Of a DNA stretch of 55,128 nt, positions 51,604-55,128 are shown one piece after another. Source of the DNA: an uncultured Acidobacteriota bacterium (lineage in GTDB: Bacteria; Acidobacteriota; CAIWXX01); NCBI GenBank assembly GCA_903916735.1, contig CAIWXX010000020.1, forward strand, positions 1 through 55,128, in the 5' to 3' direction. The position numbers were made by a program, and so were the translations under genes. Each line of letters begins with the position of its first letter. Position 1 is the first letter of the stretch. The notes beneath the pieces were generated by a model, which was not told the origin of the DNA, searched no databases, and saw only the letters and a list, made by a program, of their open reading frames with translations.

Positions 51604-54600
51604 ATGAACAAGAGGGTCACTGTCAATCGTTCACGGGGCGTTGTGGCATGCGCGCCGATTGCCGCCATCTTCGTCTTCATCATTCTTTGTCTCCCCTTGC
51701 CTGCCGCTGCGGATAGGCTAGCAGGGATTGTTGTTGAAGAGGTGGCCAAGGGATCGGTGGAAGAGAATGCCGGTATTCGAGTGGGGGATGTCTTATCCTC
51801 ATGGGAGCGGATGGCTAACCCGCCGGCCAATCCGAATGCGGCGGGCGGGGATATCGGATCCGTTTTCGACTGGATGTGGGTGAAGCAGGAACAAAGCCCA
51901 CGTGGTTCGATGAGGATACATGGAGAAAGGGGAGGAGAACAGGTTGTCTTCGATATCCCAGCTGGAAGCTTGGAGTTGACGGTGCGGCCGAGATTGTCGG
52001 AGCAGGACTTGGCAGCCTATCTCGCCGGGAAAGCCGCCATCGCATCTGGGGATGTTACAAGAGGCGTGGGTTCCTGGCGCCAGATAACCGCGAATCAATC
52101 TGCTGCCGGAGATGCGCTTCTCGCGTGCTGGGTAGACCTGCAAATCGGAAACGTACTTGCCAAAGAGAAACGATGGCTGGAGGCCCAGCAAGCCTTTCAG
52201 TCCGCGCTTGCGATCGCCGAAGCTTCCGCCGACACGGCGTCCGGAAACTTCGTACGGGACGCAATGGCCAATGCCTACGATCAGCAGAATGAGCCCCTCA
52301 AGGCTGAGGAGATGTACCGCGCAGCGATGGCCGGCAGAAAGGAGAAGTGGGGAGAGTGCCTCGGTCAAGCAGAGAGTCTGCAAAACTTGGGCAGAATCGT
52401 GAGGAATGCGGGAAAGCTTGATGAGGCGGAGGAGATCCATAAGACGGCGCTGGCCATACGCGAGAAGCAGGCGCCTGGAAGTCTCATCACCGCCGACTCC
52501 ATCGAACACCTGGCTGGTATCGCATATTTCCGCGGGGATCTTGCACGTGCCGAGGAGCTTGTCATGCAATCCCTTGCAATCCGTCAGAAATTCGGTGCCG
52601 ACAGCAGCGACGTCGCCTATGCTCTGGGCAACCTTGGCACTCTGGCAATGGCACGGGGAGATCTGGCTGGGGCCGAGACGCGCATGAGAGATTCTCTGGC
52701 GATATTCGAAAAGCGCACGCCCGGGAGCCTACAGGTGGCAAGAGTCTTGAACAATCTTGGAATGGCTGCTCAGGCTCGCGGCGACTTGGACTTGGCTGCA
52801 ACGTCCTATCAGCGCGCATTAGCCATTAAGGAGAAAGAGCTTCCCGGCAGTCTCGATGTCACTTCCAGTCTCAACAACCTTGGAGAGGTGGCGCTGAGCC
52901 GCCATGACTTGATTGCGGCCGAGGCTTACTTCAAGAAGTCACTTTCGATCAAGCAGAAGCTGGCGCCCGATAGCCTGAGCGTAGCAATCTCACTGACGAA
53001 CCTGGGTGATTTGGCCAAGGAGCGTGGCGATCTGGCAACGGCTGATGACTATTGCAAACAGGCTCTTTCGATACGAGAGAGACTGGCCCCGGGATCTCTC
53101 GAAGTGGCGGTGTCCCTCCAGTTCCTGGGCGAAACGGCGCAAGCGCGTCGAAGGATGTCAGCGGCAGATGACTACTACACGCGTGCCTTGGCCATCCGCG
53201 CGAAGCTCGCTCCAGGAAGCATGGCTCAAGCGGAGACTCTCCATGCTTTGGGTTTGCTCCGCAAGGCGACCGGCCATCCAACTGAAGCGGTTCGCTACCT
53301 GGCCGGCGCGGTCGACGCGCTCGAGTCCCAGATCGGCAAGCTCGGCGGCTCGCTGGAAACGAGGCTCAGCTTCAGCGCTGCACACGCTCTCTACTACCGG
53401 GACTACATCCAGCTGCTCGTGGAATCAGGTCGGCCGGCAGATGCGTTCGCGGCACTCGAACGTTCGCGGGCACGAGGATTTCTCGCCATGCTTGCAGAAC
53501 GGGACATCCTTTTCTCCGACATCCCGCGGGAACTGGCCCTGGAGCAGAAAAGAATTGCCTCTGATTATGATAAGACACAGTCGAAGATTGCGGGCCTGCA
53601 TCCTGAGAAAGACCACGAGCAGATTGACGGCCTGCTGGCACGGCTGGATGAGCTGCGCCGAAAACGCGAGGATATCGTCGAGCGTGTGCGCCGGGAGTCT
53701 CCGCGGCTGGCGTCACTGCAATACCCCAAACCACTCACCTTGCATCAGGCTCAGAGCGGGCTCGATAGCGGGACTTTGCTTCTGTCCTATTGTGTCACCA
53801 AAAATAAGACCTTCATCTTCGCGGTGCGTCACGTTGCTGATATTAGGACCAGCAAAGAGCCGAACCCTGATGGGATCTCTGTGTTCACTGTGCCGCTTGG
53901 TGAAGTGTCGTTGCGGAAGCAGGTGCTGGATTTCCGGGATCTGATCCAGCAGGCTGAGAAGGGTGTGGCGGATACAACCGCTCTGCTCAAGCCCGCCGGC
54001 GTGCTCTACGACGAGTTGCTCAAGCCCACCGAAACACTGATTGCTTCCGCCGATCGCATCCTTGTCTGTCCTGACGGCCCCTTGCATGTGCTGCCTTACG
54101 GGGCGTTGATTCGCTGGGTGACGGATCGCGGAGTCAAGACTCCCACGTATCTTATTCAATGGAAACCTGTGCATATTGCGTTGTCGGCTACAGTCTATGC
54201 AGAGCTCAGAGATCGCCGTCCCGACCCAGCAATGAAAGTGGTCGCATCATCAAGAATGGTGGCGTTTGGCGATCCATTATATCCCGTTGCGTCGCGGTTG
54301 AATCCGGACACCATCTCGAACACCCAGGCTCAATGGCTGCTGACACGAGGCTATGACCTCAAGTCGCTGCCGGCGACTAGAAACGAAGTGGAAAGAATTG
54401 CGGACATCTTTCGTGGAAACGTCACAGCCTTTCTGGGACAGGATGCAACAGAGGAGCATGCGAAGGCCGTCGGAAAAGATTGCCGATTTATCCATTTCGC
54501 ATGTCACGGGATCTGCGACGAGAAGCTCCCGCTGGATTCTTCTCTCGCACTCACGATCCCCGAGAAACCGACGCAGGGGCAGGAGAATGGCTTTCTGCAG

Positions 54601-54939
54601 GCATGGGAAATATTCGAAAAGGTCCGCATCGATGCGGATCTGGTAACTCTTTCGGCCTGCAACAGCGCCCTGGGGAAGGAGTTGGGAGGTGAGGGGCTCA
54701 TCGGTTTGACGCGCGCTTTTCAGTATGCCGGAGCTCGGTCCGTCCTGGCCTCACTGTGGGACGTATCTGATCAGACCACAGCCGAGCTCATGGCGCGCTT
54801 CTATGGTTACGTCAAGGCGGGCAAAACCAAGGACGAGGCCCTCAGAGCCGCACAGATCGATCTCATCACCTCTCCTGCAAAGTTCACGGCTCATCCTTAT
54901 CATTGGGCGGCCTTCCAACTCATCGGGGACTGGAGATAA
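51604..54939 (+). CDS. Exported PDZ - TPR - CHAT protease-like protein
   Basis: 1,111 residues with a signal peptide (about 1-36, ending LPAAA). A PDZ-like domain at about 38-125 (AGIVVEEVAKGSVEENAGIR, VGDVLSSW) is followed by about ten TPRs of about 42 residues (about 165-600) such as ARVLNNLGMAAQARGDLDLA. A helical spacer leads to a CHAT domain at about 790-1108. The caspase-like dyad is intact: His968 in FIHFACHG and Cys1019 in LVTLSACNSALG, followed by GLIGLTRAFQYAGARSVLAS. Most CHAT proteins are cytosolic; this one should act in the periplasm or outside. GGAGG lies 9 nt before ATG 51604. An IS256-like element abuts its 3' end. Confidence 0.9.
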   Translation: MNKRVTVNRSRGVVACAPIAAIFVFIILCLPLPAAADRLAGIVVEEVAKGSVEENAGIRVGDVLSSWERMANPPANPNAAGGDIGSVFDWMWVKQEQSPRGSMRIHGERGGEQVVFDIPAGSLELTVRPRLSEQDLAAYLAGKAAIASGDVTRGVGSWRQITANQSAAGDALLACWVDLQIGNVLAKEKRWLEAQQAFQSALAIAEASADTASGNFVRDAMANAYDQQNEPLKAEEMYRAAMAGRKEKWGECLGQAESLQNLGRIVRNAGKLDEAEEIHKTALAIREKQAPGSLITADSIEHLAGIAYFRGDLARAEELVMQSLAIRQKFGADSSDVAYALGNLGTLAMARGDLAGAETRMRDSLAIFEKRTPGSLQVARVLNNLGMAAQARGDLDLAATSYQRALAIKEKELPGSLDVTSSLNNLGEVALSRHDLIAAEAYFKKSLSIKQKLAPDSLSVAISLTNLGDLAKERGDLATADDYCKQALSIRERLAPGSLEVAVSLQFLGETAQARRRMSAADDYYTRALAIRAKLAPGSMAQAETLHALGLLRKATGHPTEAVRYLAGAVDALESQIGKLGGSLETRLSFSAAHALYYRDYIQLLVESGRPADAFAALERSRARGFLAMLAERDILFSDIPRELALEQKRIASDYDKTQSKIAGLHPEKDHEQIDGLLARLDELRRKREDIVERVRRESPRLASLQYPKPLTLHQAQSGLDSGTLLLSYCVTKNKTFIFAVRHVADIRTSKEPNPDGISVFTVPLGEVSLRKQVLDFRDLIQQAEKGVADTTALLKPAGVLYDELLKPTETLIASADRILVCPDGPLHVLPYGALIRWVTDRGVKTPTYLIQWKPVHIALSATVYAELRDRRPDPAMKVVASSRMVAFGDPLYPVASRLNPDTISNTQAQWLLTRGYDLKSLPATRNEVERIADIFRGNVTAFLGQDATEEHAKAVGKDCRFIHFACHGICDEKLPLDSSLALTIPEKPTQGQENGFLQAWEIFEKVRIDADLVTLSACNSALGKELGGEGLIGLTRAFQYAGARSVLASLWDVSDQTTAELMARFYGYVKAGKTKDEALRAAQIDLITSPAKFTAHPYHWAAFQLIGDWR

Positions 54940-55011
54940 CAACTGATTCTGCTGCAAGACCCCTGTTTTCACACAAAAATGAACTACCCGTCAAGGGGTG
55001 TGTAAACGCGC

Positions 55012-55128
55012 CTAGGCGGCAAGCACTCCCTCCTTGCGTTTCTTCTCCATCAAACCATCTCTGAATTTCGTCCCCGCGTACACCTCCTTCAAGAGTTCCG
55101 GTGAGTTCAACCGCCGGAAGCGCTTCTC
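55012..55128 (-). CDS. C-terminal end of a transposase, probably IS256/mutator-like (5' end outside window)
   Basis: The minus strand reads in from the window edge and ends at TAG 55014-55012. The last 38 codons include EKRFRRLNSPELLKEVYAGT followed by KFRDGLMEKKRKEG, similar to the RRLN.P.L...Y.G..F..G tail of some mutator-type transposases. Beyond the stop, GTTTACACACCCCTTGACGG resembles an IS256-family terminal inverted repeat, so the IS probably ends near 54985-55000, just after the CHAT gene. Family assignment is tentative because only the tail is visible. Confidence 0.45.
   Translation of the reverse strand, partial: EKRFRRLNSPELLKEVYAGTKFRDGLMEKKRKEGVLAA

Noticed and set aside
1-55128. 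CRISPR array, prophage or known defence island
   Set aside because: No regularly spaced direct repeats, cas genes, phage structural genes or recognised defence gene clusters were found.

Overview
The window reads as chromosome of a Gram-negative (diderm), probably anaerobic or facultative, uncultured bacterium. Support comes from a periplasmic adaptor/ABC export system, a lipoprotein, many Sec-exported proteins with Ig-like, PKD, IPT and BACON modules, and a tungstate importer. Sensor proteins built from 14 propeller blades, exported CHAT proteins and FGE-sulfatase proteins are common in Acidobacteriota, Aminicenantes and similar lineages, but nothing here fixes the phylum. Coding density is high, genes are short-spaced, and only one tRNA (Arg, CCT anticodon) is present.

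Layout. 0-0.5 kb: the tail of a RAYT/IS200-like transposase and an IS66 scrap. 0.5-7.8 kb (minus): propeller-GGDEF diguanylate cyclase, alanyl-tRNA editing protein, hypoxanthine phosphoribosyltransferase, and a membrane HAMP-SpoIIE phosphatase. 7.9-8.4 kb: a free-standing pyruvate-kinase C-terminal domain protein. 8.6-12.9 kb (minus): a four-gene adaptor-ATPase-permease-permease export operon with a recognisable promoter. 13.1-16.2 kb: an exported SGNH-like hydrolase, a GspG-like lipoprotein and a glycosyltransferase. 16.6-19.1 kb (minus): ECF sigma / anti-sigma / exported TPR operon behind a HAD phosphatase. 19.3-22.5 kb: an unknown conserved-looking protein and a membrane spermidine-synthase-like protein. 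22.5-31.6 kb: an envelope-glycan region (UbiA-type prenyltransferase, GT4, GT2, GT-C, methyltransferase, GT4) interrupted by an exported VWA protein with three tandem C-terminal repeats. 31.7-35.1 kb: tRNA-Arg, TPR membrane protein, BlaI-type repressor, aldo/keto reductase, methyltransferase. 35.2-36.6 kb: a gene graveyard (deleted and frameshifted cyclic-glucan synthase/GH94 remnant, group II intron RT scrap). 36.8-38.3 kb: exported GH16-BACON protein. 38.5-40.6 kb: a complete IS with 32-bp inverted repeats flanked by CTAG. 40.6-42.5 kb: Hsp20 plus an unknown protein. 42.7-46.5 kb: HEAT/DUF349 protein and PAS-GGDEF cyclase. 46.5-48.8 kb: tupABC tungstate importer. 49-55 kb: exported unknown protein, FGE-sulfatase/PKD/IPT protein, divergent PDZ-TPR-CHAT protein, and the end of an IS256-like element.

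How it fits together. Two diguanylate cyclases, a SpoIIE phosphatase and a sigma/anti-sigma pair give this stretch much signalling capacity; the glycan genes and exported modular proteins point to active surface remodelling. Several genes without a Shine-Dalgarno have a -10 hexamer only 7-9 nt before the start codon, suggesting leaderless transcripts. I found no CRISPR array, complete prophage or clear new defence system. The most original pieces are the exported PDZ-TPR-CHAT protein with its divergent FGE/PKD/IPT neighbour, the VWA protein with a private repeat, the two unknown proteins, and the GspG-like lipoprotein.
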